Shown in pieces: positions 12,938-12,942 of a DNA stretch of 12,942 nucleotides (position 1 is the first letter of the stretch; every line of letters starts with the position of its first letter). Both the position numbers and the translations under genes were made by a program. The notes beneath the pieces were generated by a model. The model was not told the origin of the DNA. It made no database searches and saw nothing but the letters and a program-made list of their open reading frames with translations. Location of the stretch: assembly GCA_021154515.1 (NCBI GenBank), contig JAJKIL010000288.1, forward strand, positions 1 through 12,942. The letters are read 5' to 3'. Source of the stretch: Niastella sp. (GTDB lineage Bacteria > Bacteroidota > Bacteroidia > Chitinophagales > Chitinophagaceae).

Positions 12938-12942
12938 CAAAA

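Noticed and set aside
12902..12942. Open frame on the minus strand at the right edge that could be the last 13 codons of a gene (NRDTVFLESWK then stop)
   Set aside because: Thirteen stop-free codons are expected about half the time by chance, so there is no real support.
1..12942. tRNA, rRNA, insertion sequence or prophage genes
   Set aside because: No cloverleaf, rRNA core, transposase motif or terminal inverted repeats were recognised on either strand; a tRNAscan/Infernal run would be decisive.

Overview
The window looks like chromosomal DNA from a Bacteroidota bacterium, most likely of the Chitinophagaceae (Niastella/Chitinophaga type). This rests on family-level recognition, not a database match. 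The clues are a two-component 'propeller' sensor, a CarboxypepD_reg-like secreted protein, a PheS with a four-cysteine insert, an arginase-fold protein of Bacteroidota type, an ECF sigma factor paired with a very large membrane partner, nearly absent Shine-Dalgarno sequences, and TAnnTTTG promoter-like boxes.

Layout. Positions 1-5010 are all on the minus strand. In transcription order they hold pheS, a 3-hydroxyacyl-CoA dehydrogenase, an NAD-dependent epimerase/reductase, a secreted CarboxypepD_reg-like protein, and the N-terminus of a propeller-type sensor cut by the window edge. Positions 5126-10261 are on the plus strand: a formimidoylglutamase-like arginase-fold protein, a PBP4-type D-Ala-D-Ala carboxypeptidase lipoprotein (DacB), an ECF sigma factor, and a 605-residue membrane protein starting 5 bases after the sigma stop. 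Positions 10247-12777 return to the minus strand with mutL, preceded by a Uma2-family (DUF820) protein. The last 165 bases hold no gene that can be supported.

The most interesting system is the sigma factor/membrane protein pair at 7896-10261. The second protein has a short cytosolic N-terminus, one inner-membrane helix, about 290 residues of Asn/Thr/Gly-rich linker and a C-terminal beta-barrel-like domain. This is the architecture of the dual membrane-spanning anti-sigma factors (Dma) reported in Bacteroides: one polypeptide that could link the outer membrane directly to a cytoplasmic sigma factor.

The second theme is a set of short tandem arrays with 7- or 8-base periods at gene borders (3900-3983, 5030-5104, 6262-6293, 7744-7767). 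Two related arrays lie inside genes: one encodes the hydrophobic core of the DacB signal peptide (6415-6449) and one encodes part of the MutL interdomain linker (10935-10969). The two largest intergenic arrays have inverted arms and could form hairpins.

Other points: three genes (epimerase, sigma factor, mutL) appear forced to use TTG starts; the arginase-fold protein lacks two of six canonical metal ligands; the MutL C-terminal endonuclease motif is degraded; and mutL and the anti-sigma-like gene overlap tail to tail by 15 bases.
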